This document shows positions 29,128-37,902 of a stretch of 64,000 bases of DNA, one piece after another. This stretch comes from Streptomyces sp. NBC_01244 (lineage in GTDB: Bacteria > Actinomycetota > Actinomycetes > Streptomycetales > Streptomycetaceae): contig NZ_CP108488.1 of NCBI RefSeq assembly GCF_035987325.1, positions 5,270,001 through 5,334,000 on the forward strand, given 5' to 3'. The notes under the pieces were generated by a model. The model was not told the DNA's origin. It worked only from the letters and a program-made list of their open reading frames with translations, and did no database searches. Each line of letters opens with the position of its first letter. Positions within the stretch are counted from its first letter, which is position 1. The position numbers and the translations under genes are program-made.

Positions 29128-29420
29128 GTGGTGCTCCTCTGTGGGGGTCTGGATGGGGGTGTCGACGCGTGTGCCAGGCCAGGCCGCGATTGGCCTCTCG
29201 GGGAGATGGGCAGGTGGCGTCCGGCGAGGTGGGGGAACCTCTGGGGTTCCGGGTTGCTGTGGTCCGCGTATGCGCCAGGTCTGGGGAGAGCTGGCGGAAC
29301 CTGGAGATCGGGCTTCGCGGACTGCGGTTCCGGGGTCTGGCTAGCGGGCGCGCAGACCGCTTGATCGGGCTGTGACCTGCGGTGATTACCGCTCGGTGGC
29401 TGATCCGGAGTTTCGCGGGG

Positions 29421-30236
29421 CTAGCGTCGATCGGGCTTGAGTTCCGCCATGACCTCGGTGAGGCGCTTGTCGCTGACCGTGTGGCCAGCCGAGCGGATCG
29501 CCGTGGCGACGGTTCCGCGAGTGATCTTTCCCGTTACTGCCTTGCCGATTTCGATCAGCTCATCCAGTTCCGCGGAGGCCGGTCGGCCGACTCGGCGTTT
29601 GGGTACGTGCTGAGGTGGCTCGGTGGAGAAGGGTCGGGTCCCGACTTCGTCGTTGTCGTCCCGGCTGGTGTCCAGCTGACGCGCTTCAGAGGCGCCTGGA
29701 ATCTGCTGGCTGGATCCGAGGCCGTGGTCACGCCGTCCAGGGACGGGCTCGCTGGGCTCGTCTCGCTCCGACCGCGTTATTTCGCTGGCGGGTTGGCGCG
29801 TGATGAGGATGTGGAGGTGGACGGCGCCGGCGAGCGCGAGTGGGGCGAGCGTGGACAGGATGCCGACGGTGGTGTCGCTCAGGTGCAAGGCCCCAGTGGG
29901 GCCTTGCTGGTTGAGGCGGATGGCGTGGAGGGCGTTGGCCCAGATACTGGCGATCGTGGCGGTGCCGAAGAGGGCCCACACGTACAGGCGAGCCCGGAAG
30001 GGCGCGGCGTGCAGGAGGAGAAGGGCGCGGACGCCGTAGGCGATGAAGCCGTCGATCACCAGGGGGAACAGGTAGGTCAGCAGGCCACGGACGTGGATGG
30101 CGACAGCCATCTGCTGAAGCGCGTCGTACGAGAGCGCGCAACCGGCGGCTCCGAGGGTGAGGATCGCGGCGCGGTCCCAGGTGGTCGTACGGCGGGCGAG
30201 TGTATGCGGGGGCACGGGCAGGGCGAGTGAGGTCAA
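29421..30236 (-). CDS. DUF2637 membrane protein
   Basis: A 271-residue protein with about four transmembrane segments in the first 150 residues (including LTYLFPLVIDGFIAYGVRAL) and a soluble, basic C-terminal region with GRPASAELDELIEI and a helix-turn-helix-like end. DUF2637 proteins are typical of actinomycete integrative elements, where they are suspected to help DNA spread; this is not proved. The TTG at 30236 has GGAG seven bases upstream. The 290 bp downstream (29128-29420) hold only short repeats such as GGAACC/GGTTCC at 29234. Confidence 0.75.
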   Translation of the reverse strand: MTSLALPVPPHTLARRTTTWDRAAILTLGAAGCALSYDALQQMAVAIHVRGLLTYLFPLVIDGFIAYGVRALLLLHAAPFRARLYVWALFGTATIASIWANALHAIRLNQQGPTGALHLSDTTVGILSTLAPLALAGAVHLHILITRQPASEITRSERDEPSEPVPGRRDHGLGSSQQIPGASEARQLDTSRDDNDEVGTRPFSTEPPQHVPKRRVGRPASAELDELIEIGKAVTGKITRGTVATAIRSAGHTVSDKRLTEVMAELKPDRR

Positions 30237-30326
30237 GCGGGGTCTCCAAAGGTCCCTCCGCCGCGCGGCAGGTGGTGTTCGCGGTAGAGGGAGGCGTACG
30301 GGGAAGGGCGGGGTGCGGACGCCCGG

Positions 30327-31019
30327 TCAGGCGGTCGCGGCCCGGCGGCGGTCGGTGCCGTGGAGGATGACCCAGGTGGTCATCTCAGCGAGGCGAGAGG
30401 CGACACGGTCGCCGACCGCGTCGCGCAGCTCCCCGGTAGGGAGGTTCGTGGTGATCAGCGTCGGGAGCATCTCGGTGTAGCGGCGGTTGATCAGCCGGTA
30501 CGTCAGCTCCTCGGTCCACTCCGACTGCTTGGCCGCACCAAGGTCGTCCAGGATCAGCAGCGGGCACCTGCCGAGCTCCTGGATCTCCCGCTCGGGGTCG
30601 TGGTGGGGGCGCGGACGGGACTGGGCGTGCAGGTCGGCCGAGGTCACCGCCTGCCAGCGGAGCCGGACTCCGGCCATGAGCAGGGAGCGGACGGCTCCGT
30701 ACGCCTGGTGGGTCTTGCCGCTGCCGGTGGGTCCGGCGATGAGCAGCGAGGGCCCGTACGAGATGCCCCGCGTGCCGCTGGGGCCGCTCTGGCCCATGCC
30801 GGCGATCTCCTCGGCCCAGGCTCGTACTCCGGGGGCCGTGGCGGTGGCTTCCCGGTAGCGGGGCGGGATCCTGCGGTCGGCTAGCTCCAGCGCGGTCACC
30901 GGCTCCACCACGGGCTGGGCGGGGGCCGTGTCGGGGTCGATGCCCTTGGCGGCGAGGATCGCGTTCAGGCGGGCTGCCAGGATCCCGGCGCGCTGCGGTT
31001 CACGGGTCGCTGTGGTCAC
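30327..31019 (-). CDS. DnaC/IstB-like ATP-binding protein (helicase loader)
   Basis: A 230-residue AAA+ protein with Walker A IAGPTGSGKTHQA near residue 95, Walker B LLILDDLGAAK near 150 and an arginine-rich C-terminus. By family it would load the replicative helicase at the element's origin. GTG 31019 overlaps the initiator gene stop by four bases, so initiator and loader are made together. The pair lets the excised element replicate. Confidence 0.8.
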   Translation of the reverse strand: MTTATREPQRAGILAARLNAILAAKGIDPDTAPAQPVVEPVTALELADRRIPPRYREATATAPGVRAWAEEIAGMGQSGPSGTRGISYGPSLLIAGPTGSGKTHQAYGAVRSLLMAGVRLRWQAVTSADLHAQSRPRPHHDPEREIQELGRCPLLILDDLGAAKQSEWTEELTYRLINRRYTEMLPTLITTNLPTGELRDAVGDRVASRLAEMTTWVILHGTDRRRAATA

Positions 31020-31933
31020 AGGGCGCCTCCGTAAGCGGCTTCGGGGTTCACGGGGTTGGCGTAGGGCCGGTGGCCCCGGCCGAGGGCAGCCGCTCGCGGC
31101 GGGTTCATGGCCTCGTTGACCAGGCTGGGCAGCACGCTCGGGTGCAGGGCCCTCTCCCGGAGCCGCGTCAGTCCGGTGCGGATGTGGTCCGAGCCGATGC
31201 CCTCGGCGAGCAGCTTGCCGACGGTCTTGCCGAGTCGGCCCAGCACGTCGGCGGGCGGCCGGTTGGTGCATGCGGCGACGTACTCGGCGACGAGTTCGGA
31301 GGGGGAGACGGTGTCAGGTGTTGAGGCGCTTGCGCCTCCCAACGGAGTTGATCCTAGATCCACGATCCTAGGTCCTAGATCCGGACCATGAGGGCTCACC
31401 GCAGGGTCCTGCACCCCTCCAGGCATACTCCCGGAGGGGTCACTGAATCCCTCCTGACCTGGGTATACGTGGCTCAGTGTGTGCTCACGCCAGGTGGCGG
31501 AGGGCTCCGTGAAGGGTGCGTGAGCCTGCGCCGCTCCCTCATGGAGGACTCCTTGCGTCGGCAGTGAAGCCTCAGGGACCCGACCGCCTTCGTGTCGAGG
31601 GCAGGCCGGGTTGCGGCTGCCGCTCGGCCGGTTGACCTTCTGGTGCTTGGAGAAGGTGACGATGTGCAGGTACCGCTTGCCGTCGTCGCCCTCGTACCGG
31701 CAGATGAGCCCGGCGGTGTCGAGCTGGTTGAGGTCGTCCTCGACCTCCAGAGGGCCATGCTCCGGCCGCAGCGACCACAGGGCCCCGGCGATGACGGCCG
31801 CCTGGTCGCGGAAGCGCCCGTGGTCGTCGGCCTGGGTGAGCAGGCCGAAGAAGGTCCGCTCGGCGGCGATGCCGACCCTGGCGAGCGACTCGGAGATGAA
31901 CGCCTCCGGCTTGATGGTGCGGATGCGCGCCAT
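31016..31933 (-). CDS. Replication initiator-like protein
   Basis: A 305-residue protein. The N-terminal 90 residues (MARIRTIKPEAFISES, then FFGLLTQADDHGRFRDQ) match the winged-helix initiator type common in Streptomyces phages and integrative elements. The central 100 residues are a Pro/Gly/Ser-rich linker, and the C-terminal 80 residues are helical, as in DnaD-like partners of helicase loaders. The linker DNA holds a palindrome and iterated TCCTAG motifs (31323-31382) that could be the origin. Confidence 0.68.
   Translation of the reverse strand: MARIRTIKPEAFISESLARVGIAAERTFFGLLTQADDHGRFRDQAAVIAGALWSLRPEHGPLEVEDDLNQLDTAGLICRYEGDDGKRYLHIVTFSKHQKVNRPSGSRNPACPRHEGGRVPEASLPTQGVLHEGAAQAHAPFTEPSATWREHTLSHVYPGQEGFSDPSGSMPGGVQDPAVSPHGPDLGPRIVDLGSTPLGGASASTPDTVSPSELVAEYVAACTNRPPADVLGRLGKTVGKLLAEGIGSDHIRTGLTRLRERALHPSVLPSLVNEAMNPPRAAALGRGHRPYANPVNPEAAYGGAL
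31323..31382. other. Candidate replication origin inside the initiator gene
   Basis: A 7-bp inverted repeat (GAGGCGC-TT-GCGCCTC, 31323-31338) is followed by three TCCTAG repeats within 31350-31382 (two as GATCCTAG, one inside GTCCTAGATCC). The AT-richer cluster stands out in GC-rich sequence. Origins inside rep genes are known in plasmids; function here is inferred. Confidence 0.4.
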
Positions 31934-32537
31934 GCCTATCGCCCCGCCTTCGTCCAGGAGGCGAGTGAGGTCCTGGGGACCGGCAGGGGGGTGCGGACGG
32001 CCACTTGGGCCGTGGGGTGGAGCACAGAGGTTCCTCTCGATCGTCCAGCGGGGGCGGCAGTTCGGCGGGGCTTGGAGGTCCGCAGTGCATTGCACTGGGG
32101 TCGGATCAATTCCCGAACCGGGCCGCGACCAACACAGCCACACCTGATTCGGGAAAGTCCAGCGATTCTGGTTACGAAGCAGCACCAGCGTAAAAGTCGT
32201 TCCGGGAATCCCATAACGGTAGGGCCGGATCCCCGGTTGACCAAAAAGTAGGCGCCGAATGCGAAGCGGGAAAGATCGCACCGCGAAGACCTTGACCGCG
32301 GCTCCTAGCGCCGTCTATGTTTCCGCCGCCTCCCACGTCAGGTAGCTCGCGGCCTGTCGAGCCAGCCTGTCTGGGCACATGGTGTCGGATGTCCGAAATT
32401 GCCCGGGGTGCTGTCGCCTGTCGCGGTCTACGCATGCTTATGGACCTGCATTCAGTCCTGCGTGAAATGCGGCGCCGGGCTTTATACCCCACGATCCCCG
32501 GTTACCGAAACCGGGGATTCGGAGTTACAACAGACGC
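31934..32537. promoter_or_regulatory. Divergent control region with ATCCCCGGTT operators
   Basis: About 600 bases between the leftward replication genes and the rightward xis/int genes. It holds a 15-base palindrome (CAGTGCA-T-TGCACTG, 32083-32097) and the decamer ATCCCCGGTT at 32229-32238 and 32494-32503, the latter paired with its exact inverse at 32509-32518 around ACCGA. These look like sites of a copy-control or excision repressor. No promoter consensus could be fixed with confidence. Confidence 0.5.
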
Positions 32538-32657
32538 ATGCCCAAACACGCCACGAAAACCGGTCCCGCCGCAGAGCGGGCTGCTGTCGCCATCGCCGCA
32601 GCCCTCCCTGTCCTCGCGGTCTCCCAGCTCGCGCCGCTCCCTGCCGCAGCCTCGTAA
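32538..32657 (+). CDS. Small hydrophobic protein upstream of xis
   Basis: A 39-residue frame, MPKHATKTGPAAERAAVAIA continuing into an Ala/Val/Leu-rich segment ending PLPAAAS. It has one potential membrane helix. Its TAA overlaps an ATG (TAATG at 32655) that opens a 22-residue frame ending at 32725, and the excisionase gene follows. The overlap and conserved-element position support a real gene, but the ribosome site is weak. Confidence 0.35.
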   Translation: MPKHATKTGPAAERAAVAIAAALPVLAVSQLAPLPAAAS

Positions 32658-32783
32658 TGCCCCCCACGGCACGACGCCGGCTCTCCGCCTCGGGCTCCCG
32701 CCCAGCACTCACCGTCCGCCCCTGAAATCCCGCTACGGCGCCTGCGGCCCCCATCCCGCGCGCCCTGCCAGACAAGGATCTCC

Positions 32784-33131
32784 TTGCGCCAACCGCCCAT
32801 GTCTGCCCGCCACATCGCCGCTCCTGGCATGCCCCGCCTGTACCGACCCGAGGAGATCGCCGATGCCCTCGGATGCTCCGCCTGGTGGGTCAAGGACCGG
32901 GCCGCCCGTGCGCTCATTCCCTTCACCCGAGTCGGGCGCTCGTACCGTTTCACCGCTGCGCACCTCGCCGAGATCGTCCGTATGTACGAGGTGCGGCCGG
33001 CGCAACGCGCGGAACCCGGAACAGCCACTGCTCCCCCCTCCCCACGCAGCCGGCCGGTCCCGACGGCAGCCCGCCTCCGCGCCCGCCCGCCGCGCAGGAC
33101 CCGGCAGGACGAGTTCGACACCACCGCGTAG
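32784..33131 (+). CDS. Excisionase-like helix-turn-helix protein (Xis)
   Basis: A 115-residue protein with a MerR/Xis-type winged helix: LYRPEEIADALGCSAWWVKD near residues 20-39 and FTRVGRSYRFTAAHLAEI near 48-65. The C-terminus is basic and disordered. It sits 28 bp before the integrase and would direct excision. The TTG at 32784 has AAGGA five bases upstream; ATG 32799 is an alternative. Confidence 0.78.
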   Translation: MRQPPMSARHIAAPGMPRLYRPEEIADALGCSAWWVKDRAARALIPFTRVGRSYRFTAAHLAEIVRMYEVRPAQRAEPGTATAPPSPRSRPVPTAARLRARPPRRTRQDEFDTTA

Positions 33132-33158
33132 TAGAGGGATCCGAAGGGGGAGGGAAAG

Positions 33159-34679
33159 TTGGGTTTCGCGGAGAAGCGCGGAAGCTACTGGCGCGGTCGG
33201 TACAAGACCGAGCCAGGCAAGCACAACACCGTCGTCGACCACACCGGCGCGACGATCAAGTTCGCCACCAAGCGCGAGGCCAAGCGGGCAGCGGACGAAG
33301 CGGAGATCGGCTTCCGCCGCGGCGACGTCCGCGATCCGTCACTGGGGAAGGAGACCTTCGCCGAGTACGCGAGCCGCTGGTACGAGGCCCAGGACTTGGC
33401 TGCGTCCACGATGCAGAACTACCGACGCCACATCGAGGAGCACTTGCTCCCCGTCTTCGAGGACAAGGCTCTTGACGGCATTCTCCGTACCGACGTCGCG
33501 CTCTGGGAGAAGCAGGAACGCGCCTCCTACGCGGCCTCCAGCGTCAAGACCTGGCGCGCGACCCTGCACCTCATCCTCGCCGACGCCGTCGACGAGGGGC
33601 TCATCGAGGCGAACCCCGCCGCGAAGCGCCGAGGGCGGGGCAAGCGCGCCGGCCGTTCCGCCGATCGCGGCCCCGAGAAGGTGGTCACCGACGCACTCGG
33701 CGTCCTCCTGATCGCCGAGCGGGCCGCCCTCCTCTCCGGGCGGGACGACGAGTTCGTCGCTGTGCTCCTCAAGGCGTACACCGGCATGCGGTGGGGCGAA
33801 ATCGTCGGCCTGGAGACTGAGTTCGCCCGCCGTGACTCGGTCCGAGTCGAGTGGCAGCTGTACGAGCTCGACTCGGGTGTGATGGTCCGCTGCCCGCCCA
33901 AGGACGACAGCTACCGCACCATCGACGCCCCCGACTGGCTCGCGGCCCTCGTGGCCGACCACGTCGCCCGTACCAAGCCCAAGTCGTGCCCGTGCCATGG
34001 CAGGACGTACGTCTTCCAAGGCCAGGGCACTGCCCGCACCGGAGGTCACCAGGGCGCGAAGCTGGTCGACGTGGCCCGCCGCGCAGGCGTCTCCACGGGC
34101 ACGGTGTCCAACGTCCTGAACCACCCCGACCGCGTGCGCGAGGCCACCCGTACTCGGGTCGAACTCGCCATCACCGAGCTGGGCTTCGTACGAGGCGGTG
34201 CCCCCTCGGAACACGCCGCCCACTGGCGCCGCAACGGCTTCGCCACCTGGCTCTTCCACCCGGCGACGACGGGCTGGTACCCGAAGAAGGCGCCGCAGGA
34301 GCCCCGTCCCGTTCCGCTCCTCGGCGACCCGTTCCCGGGTATACCGGTCCGGGGTCGCAACGCCCAGGGTCGCGCTGACGCCTGCTGGACGGCCATCGCC
34401 AGGGGCCTCACCCCGCACGGCCTACGCCATTCCCATCGCACGCTCATGGAGGACCTCGGCACGGAGAAGGTCCTCATGGACGAGCGCATGGGCCATATCG
34501 ACGGTTCGGTCTCCGCCCGCTACGCCCACGTCACGTCCGGCATGCGGCGGCGCCTCATGGCCGGCCTCACCCAACAGTGGGAGGCCGCCCTCGACGCCCG
34601 CCTGGCGATGCGCCCCACCTCGCCGGTCAGGGCGCTCGATGCCCTGCTGCGAGCACGTGCGTTGTCGCAGCAGCCGTAG
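33159..34679 (+). CDS. Tyrosine integrase with embedded LacI-type helix-turn-helix
   Basis: A 506-residue tyrosine recombinase that would integrate the element at tRNA-Pro. Catalytic residues are visible: Arg211 (TGMRWGE), Lys248 (CPPKDDSYR), His420 and Arg423 (HGLRHSHRT), His446 (MGHIDGS) and Tyr455 (ARYAHV). An arm-binding N-terminus and a SAM-like core domain precede them. Residues 300-347 are a LacI-family HTH (VDVARRAGVSTGTVSNVLN) inserted between the Lys and the second Arg. The TTG start follows a GGGGGAGGG site. The gene is about 9.7 kb from attR. Confidence 0.92.
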   Translation: MGFAEKRGSYWRGRYKTEPGKHNTVVDHTGATIKFATKREAKRAADEAEIGFRRGDVRDPSLGKETFAEYASRWYEAQDLAASTMQNYRRHIEEHLLPVFEDKALDGILRTDVALWEKQERASYAASSVKTWRATLHLILADAVDEGLIEANPAAKRRGRGKRAGRSADRGPEKVVTDALGVLLIAERAALLSGRDDEFVAVLLKAYTGMRWGEIVGLETEFARRDSVRVEWQLYELDSGVMVRCPPKDDSYRTIDAPDWLAALVADHVARTKPKSCPCHGRTYVFQGQGTARTGGHQGAKLVDVARRAGVSTGTVSNVLNHPDRVREATRTRVELAITELGFVRGGAPSEHAAHWRRNGFATWLFHPATTGWYPKKAPQEPRPVPLLGDPFPGIPVRGRNAQGRADACWTAIARGLTPHGLRHSHRTLMEDLGTEKVLMDERMGHIDGSVSARYAHVTSGMRRRLMAGLTQQWEAALDARLAMRPTSPVRALDALLRARALSQQP

Positions 34680-34683
34680 AACG

Positions 34684-34717
34684 GGTGTCGCGCCCGCGTG
34701 CACCCGGGCGCGACACC
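34684..34717 (+). terminator. Terminator of the integrase gene
   Basis: Perfect 13-bp arms (34684-34696 with 34705-34717) and an 8-base loop, five bases after the int stop. Confidence 0.75.
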
Positions 34718-34738
34718 GGCATGCCTACCCAGGCAGGG

Positions 34739-36091
34739 TCAGGGCAGTACGCGCATCGCGAGTACGGAACCGTCCTGATGGATGGAGACCGGGCCGTCCC
34801 ACTTCGAGTCCCATCCGAGAAGCGGCCACGTCTTCCGCCGGGCGTGGACCTCCGTGCGGTACCGCTCCAACTGGCCGTCCGCGAGATGACGGAAGAGATC
34901 CTTCGCGACCCCAGAGAACGCCTCGATCCGGGTCCTGTTCATTCGGAAGACGTGATCGGTCCCGACGAAGTCGATGCCGTGGAGTTGCGCGTACGCGTCC
35001 TGGACGCTGTCGGTGGCGGCATGGATCAGGCCCGTGAAGTGTCGCTGGCCTTGCCTCTTGGTCAGGTACTGCGCTGTGGCCGTGCCATCTCCGGCGAAGG
35101 CCGTTAGGCCGGCGGCGGTGGTTCGGGCGAGGACCCGCCCAAACCACGGATAGTGCTCGGGCTGGACGTGGAACCCTGGCTGGGGCACGGGTGGTTCGTC
35201 GCCTTCTGAGGGCCGCTGGATTCCCGGGTAGATGTTCGCGTCCTCGATCGGATGATCGAGGTGGTTGCTGGCGGCGTCCAGTGCGCCGTTCAGTCGACCG
35301 CCGGTTCCCCGCGCCTGCAAGGTATGCACCGTGAGGGGGCCCTCGGTCGGAAGCTCTGTGCTGAACACCAGGACCGGTGTCTCGTTCCACGCGCCGATGT
35401 GGACCGCCTCGACATGGGCGGAGGAGGACGCCAGCTGGGTGTGTGATGTGGCGGCGTTGCTGTGGTTGCCTTTGCAGGCGATCGGGATGGCCCACGACGG
35501 CTCCCCGGGCTTCCAGACCTCGGCGAAGAACTGCGGCCGGTAGCGGTACCCGGATCGCGGCCCGGAATCACGGCTGGTGAGGGCCCAGCCGGCCCGCAGC
35601 GCGGTGTCGGCAGGGACGATCGAGATCGAGTGATCCGGATACCGGCGGCCCAAGAGCTGTCGGGCGAGAGCCAGGGCGAAGCCGGTCCCGAGCTCCCCGG
35701 ACTGGATCGCCTTGTAGTAGTCCGCTGTCTCCCGGCCCTCTGCCGAGAGCGTCATGAAGGACTCGGTGCCACCGGTCAGAGCCTGGCTGTACTTCAGGCA
35801 CCCCCAGTGCTCTGCGAGCCCGCGGCTGGCTCCTCGCCGAGAGAGGGCGATGGCCTGGCCGAGGGTGTGCAGTACGTCCCAGGGCGCGAGCTGGAGTGTC
35901 CGGTCCAGCTCCTTCACGGGTATGGGGCGCAGACCCGACTTGCGCCGCAGCTCTTCGAGCTCCTTCTCCTCGCGTGCTTTGTCGTCTTCGGCGGCGGCCT
36001 CATCCACCTTGCCGACCAGCCCGGTGCTGGAGTGAGCAGAGATGTTGGACGGCTGGACGAGCTCCTTCAGTACGTCAGCGGCTGGCTTCAA
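34739..36091 (-). CDS. Unrecognised cargo protein
   Basis: A 450-residue protein. Residues 1-60 are acidic and coiled-coil-like (KAREEKELEELRRKSGL). The middle has HWGCLKYSQALTGGTESFMT, and FFAEVWKPGEPSWAIPIACKG near residue 200 has an E...CKG pattern faintly like a PD-(D/E)XK core. TTG 36091 has AGGGGA five bases upstream. It converges on int across a terminator and lies at the start of the right-hand cargo block. A defence or toxin role is a guess. Confidence 0.6.
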   Translation of the reverse strand: MKPAADVLKELVQPSNISAHSSTGLVGKVDEAAAEDDKAREEKELEELRRKSGLRPIPVKELDRTLQLAPWDVLHTLGQAIALSRRGASRGLAEHWGCLKYSQALTGGTESFMTLSAEGRETADYYKAIQSGELGTGFALALARQLLGRRYPDHSISIVPADTALRAGWALTSRDSGPRSGYRYRPQFFAEVWKPGEPSWAIPIACKGNHSNAATSHTQLASSSAHVEAVHIGAWNETPVLVFSTELPTEGPLTVHTLQARGTGGRLNGALDAASNHLDHPIEDANIYPGIQRPSEGDEPPVPQPGFHVQPEHYPWFGRVLARTTAAGLTAFAGDGTATAQYLTKRQGQRHFTGLIHAATDSVQDAYAQLHGIDFVGTDHVFRMNRTRIEAFSGVAKDLFRHLADGQLERYRTEVHARRKTWPLLGWDSKWDGPVSIHQDGSVLAMRVLP

Positions 36092-36293
36092 CCTGTTCCC
36101 CTTACGGCTCGCTCGGGTGTGACAGACCGACGTCGCAAGCTATGCACCGGAAGAGGGGCGCGCACAGGGCGTACGCGCGCACGGCACTGCCTCGGGGCCT
36201 GTTGCGGGGAGAGCGAGCCATGGCCAACAGGCGCTCTTACGCCTCCGGAGTTCCTCACCCACACTGGCGGCCGGCGACAAGGGGGAGGAAAGG

Positions 36294-36997
36294 GTGGCAG
36301 CTCGTAGGCCGAAGAGCCGGTCGTCCCGGCGCAAGCGCCGGGACGACCGGCTCGCTGCGGGAGCCATCGGCGGCATCGCTGTCCTCGGCGTGCTCACGTC
36401 GTCATGGGCCGTGATCTGGCCTTACCTCGTCGGGACTCTGCTCATCGGGGCTGCGACAGGGGAGGCTGGTGGCTGTGGAAGACAGACCGCCTCGTCCGCA
36501 CCGGTGATCGGACGTGGCGCCACGAGGACGCGGTCAACACCGGCCATCGGACGCTCACCGAAGTTGACGCCATGGACGGCCCGGCGTTCGAGGAATTCGT
36601 GGCCAGCCTGTGCCGACGGGACGGATGCACCGACGTGCGCCGGGTCGGTCGCTCGCACGACGACGGCGCGGACGTCCGCGGACGGCTGCCCGACGGCCGG
36701 ACCATGGTGATCCAGTGCAAGCGCTACAACCCGAAGCGGAAGATCTCCAACAGCGAGGTCCGCAACCTCCTCGGCTCCCAAGTGCACTTCGGCGCCGACG
36801 TCGCGGTCTTCGTGACCACCGCATACTTCAGCGGCCCTGCCGAGCGCTGCGCCGTGCAGAACGGCGTCATGGCCGTCCACCGCGACCACCTCGGCCTGTG
36901 GAACAACGGCGCCGCACTGCCGTCCCTCGCCTCTGTCAACGGCTCCGGCCAGGGAGACCGTCAGCACCGCGCTCGCCGAAGGAAGACGTACGAGTAG
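36294..36997 (+). pseudogene. Mrr-like restriction endonuclease with membrane N-terminus, frameshifted
   Basis: Known members of this family combine a basic two-helix membrane N-terminus with a type IV Mrr nuclease domain. Here the membrane part (RRKRRDDRLAAGAIGGIAVL) is read in one frame from 36294, and the rest (GWWLWKTDR, FEEFVASLCRRDGC, DGRTMVIQCKRY) is in the frame open from 36404 to 36997. A minus-one shift near 36465, at a GGGGA run, would join them. The nuclease motif with QCK is intact. It could be a frameshift mutation, a sequence error or programmed slippage; a nuclease alone could start at ATG 36404 or 36571. Confidence 0.65.
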
Positions 36998-37059
36998 CCG
37001 GAGCCCCAGATTCTGCCGTTGTGGGACCCGACGGGCCGTCGGGCTGGCTCAATGGACGC

Positions 37060-37902
37060 ATGGAGATCGGGGAGCACTGGGCCTATCGATCGAGGCCCAA
37101 GGAACTGGGCGGTGCACTCCGCCGGGTGGAGATCGTCAGGGTGGGCGGCTCAGGCAGGTCCGGGAGCGTCCACGTGCGGTTCCTGGAAGGTGACGCAGCC
37201 GGCCTGCAGGAGTGGGTGAGCCCCAGCTGCTTGGTTGCCCTCTGGCCTGACGTCGAACTCTTCCGGGCGGACGACGCGGCCGAGCTGGCCCTGGCCGAGG
37301 CATCGAGGGCAGTGCGGGGGAGTGCCGAATTCGAGGCGGCCCGGATCATCCTGGGCTTCGTCCGGCCTAAGGGCCGGCTACGTCTGCGGAAGGCGGTGGC
37401 CGACGCGGGCGTCTTGGAGCTCGGGCATCTCGACGAGACCGCGCCTCTCGTCGGCATGGAGGCTGCCCGACTACGTGATGACCCCATGGTTCACGAGGAC
37501 CGCAAAGGCTGCTCCCTGGTGGGCTGGCCGATCACCGAGCGGATAGCACGCCAGGTCGCCCAGCGGCTGGCCGAGGAGATCCTGCCCGAGGTCGACCGGC
37601 GGCAGCGAGCCATGGAAGAGGAGCGCGACCGATCTTCCTGGTACGGCCACCAGCGTCGGGACGACCGAAAGCTGGACGCGGAGAAGGAAGCCCTGCGCAC
37701 GGTGCGGGAGTGGTGCGGACAGGAGAAGGCAGAGCGCCACGACGAACTGTTGGCCCTGAGGTCGGAGGTGCTGCGACTCGGGGAACTGGTCGAGCGGGCC
37801 GTGAAGGCGCTCCGCGACCGGGGCCACGGTGTCATCGCCTCCACCATTGAGCGCGACCTGGGCGTCCATATCTCCAGCCTTGGTCCAGACGTTCGTCGCT
37901 GA
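37060..37902 (+). CDS. Unrecognised protein with coiled-coil C-terminus
   Basis: A 280-residue protein. The first 65 residues have an SH3-like beta character (HWAYRSRPKELGGALRRVEI, VHVRFLEGD, LQEWVSPSCLVALW). The C-terminal half is a long charged helix region (VDRRQRAMEEERDRSSWYGH). No family is recognised. ATG 37060 opens the conserved-looking part; a GTG at 37021 is possible. Its end overlaps the convergent gene by 71 bases. Confidence 0.55.
   Translation: MEIGEHWAYRSRPKELGGALRRVEIVRVGGSGRSGSVHVRFLEGDAAGLQEWVSPSCLVALWPDVELFRADDAAELALAEASRAVRGSAEFEAARIILGFVRPKGRLRLRKAVADAGVLELGHLDETAPLVGMEAARLRDDPMVHEDRKGCSLVGWPITERIARQVAQRLAEEILPEVDRRQRAMEEERDRSSWYGHQRRDDRKLDAEKEALRTVREWCGQEKAERHDELLALRSEVLRLGELVERAVKALRDRGHGVIASTIERDLGVHISSLGPDVRR

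Noticed and set aside
30237..32281. FtsK/TraB-like translocase in the conjugation region
   Set aside because: The only Walker-type protein here is the small DnaC-like ATPase, whose size and motifs fit a helicase loader.
34680..34740. A second attachment site next to int
   Set aside because: The sequence after int is only a terminator hairpin and has no similarity to the 60-bp att repeat.
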